Assembly (NCBI GenBank): GCA_002404345.1
Contig: DHJN01000068.1
Location: 29,827-36,325 of the forward strand
DNA: 6,499 bases
Direction: 5' to 3'
Source: Actinobacteria bacterium UBA4719
GTDB lineage: Bacteria > Actinomycetota > Actinomycetes > Actinomycetales > Dermatophilaceae
A program made the position numbers and the translations under genes. The notes under the pieces are model-generated. The model worked only from the letters and a program-made list of their open reading frames with translations, made no database searches and had not been told where the DNA came from. Positions 6,363-6,499 of this stretch are shown piece after piece (position 1 is the stretch's first letter; each line of letters opens with the position of its first letter).

Positions 6363-6424
6363 TTCGCTAGGCAAGACACAGTTCGTCGCCAGGCAAAACA
6401 TAGTTCGCTAAGCAAGACAGACAG
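6363..6424. repeat. Three imperfect ~20-bp direct repeats between ssb and rpsR
   Basis: TTCGCTAGGCAAGACACAG (6363–6381), a 22-bp variant beginning TTCGTCGCCAGGCAAAACA (6382–6403) and TTCGCTAAGCAAGACAGACAG minus its last bases (6404–6424 in full) share TTCG, a GCAArAC core and a closing AG. Unit length is 19–22 bp, about two helical turns. They begin 24 bp after the ssb stop in a more A-rich patch than the genes around them. No known element is recognised. Confidence 0.6.
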
Positions 6425-6442
6425 TCAAAGTAGTTATGCCAT

Positions 6443-6484
6443 CCCAGGGGTTAACAACCTGGGCTCCTCTCAAGAATGGAGAGC
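6443..6484 (+). promoter_or_regulatory. Hairpins before rpsR, the second covering its ribosome binding site
   Basis: First stem: CCCA (6443–6446) with TGGG (6460–6463), and GGTT (6449–6452) with AACC (6456–6459), a GG bulge and an AAC loop. Second stem: GCTC (6463–6466) with GAGC (6481–6484), and TCT (6468–6470) with GGA (6478–6480) including one G·U pair, a C bulge and a 7-nt loop. The second stem includes the GGAG (6478–6481) that serves the ATG at 6491. Whether it regulates S18 synthesis is inference; a terminator is unlikely because no T-run follows. Confidence 0.4.
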
Positions 6485-6490
6485 ACCACG

Positions 6491-6499
6491 ATGGCCAAG
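6491..6499 (+). CDS. rpsR: Start of probable 30S ribosomal protein S18 gene (cut by right edge)
   Basis: Only ATG GCC AAG (Met-Ala-Lys) is present. The ATG has GGAG (6478–6481) 9 nt upstream. The name rests almost wholly on context: in actinobacteria rpsF and ssb are followed by rpsR and then rplI, and S18 proteins often begin MAK. S18 is the partner of S6 in the 30S platform. Confidence 0.7.

Noticed and set aside
6363..6424. CRISPR-like array
   Set aside because: The units are imperfect, directly adjacent with no spacers, and no cas genes are nearby.
1..6499. Mobile element, defence system or other accessory island
   Set aside because: All genes are conserved actinobacterial core genes in a known order; no transposase, integrase, attachment site or toxin-antitoxin pair is visible.

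Overview
The window is a GC-rich stretch of bacterial chromosome that looks like an actinomycetote (high-GC Gram-positive). The evidence is the coding bias, the proteins themselves, and the gene order ino1 – padR – (divergent) ponA-type PBP – GT87-like membrane protein – rpsF – ssb – rpsR. From memory, this is the order of the Mycobacterium tuberculosis Rv0046c–Rv0055 region, with a few extra genes missing here. I cannot place it to genus.

Left part (1–1431, leftward). The 5' portion of an inositol-3-phosphate synthase gene (ino1) runs off the left edge. Upstream of it in the same direction is a PadR-family regulator, so the two could form a padR–ino1 unit. The 89-bp gap between them carries two exact 18-bp copies spaced 20 bp apart. 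Upstream of padR are a run of 8/9-bp tandem repeats in the probable leader, a candidate -10 box, and a perfect 12-bp-arm palindrome (1405–1431). The palindrome is the best candidate operator of the window and sits between the two divergent transcription units.

Middle (1432–5210, rightward). A class A penicillin-binding protein gene (GT51 transglycosylase plus transpeptidase, Pro/Thr-rich tail) probably starts at a TTG codon. It is followed after 31 bp by a multi-spanning GT87-like membrane protein gene, and no terminator is visible between them. Both act in cell-envelope construction.

Right part (5211–6499, rightward). A 221-bp gap ends in a leader that can fold so that the rpsF ribosome binding site is paired, with a hairpin and an unpaired CCG beside it. 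This resembles the known S6:S18 autoregulatory leader. Then come rpsF, ssb and, after a 152-bp gap with imperfect repeats and hairpins, the first three codons of what context says is rpsR. This is the conserved S6–SSB–S18 operon.

Overall this is core genome, not a mobile or defence island. No tRNA, rRNA, CRISPR, insertion sequence or novel multi-gene system was seen. The points of interest are regulatory: the padR/ponA palindrome, the ino1-proximal repeats, the rpsF leader and the ssb–rpsR spacer. The window also has an unusual number of short tandem repeats, both coding and non-coding.
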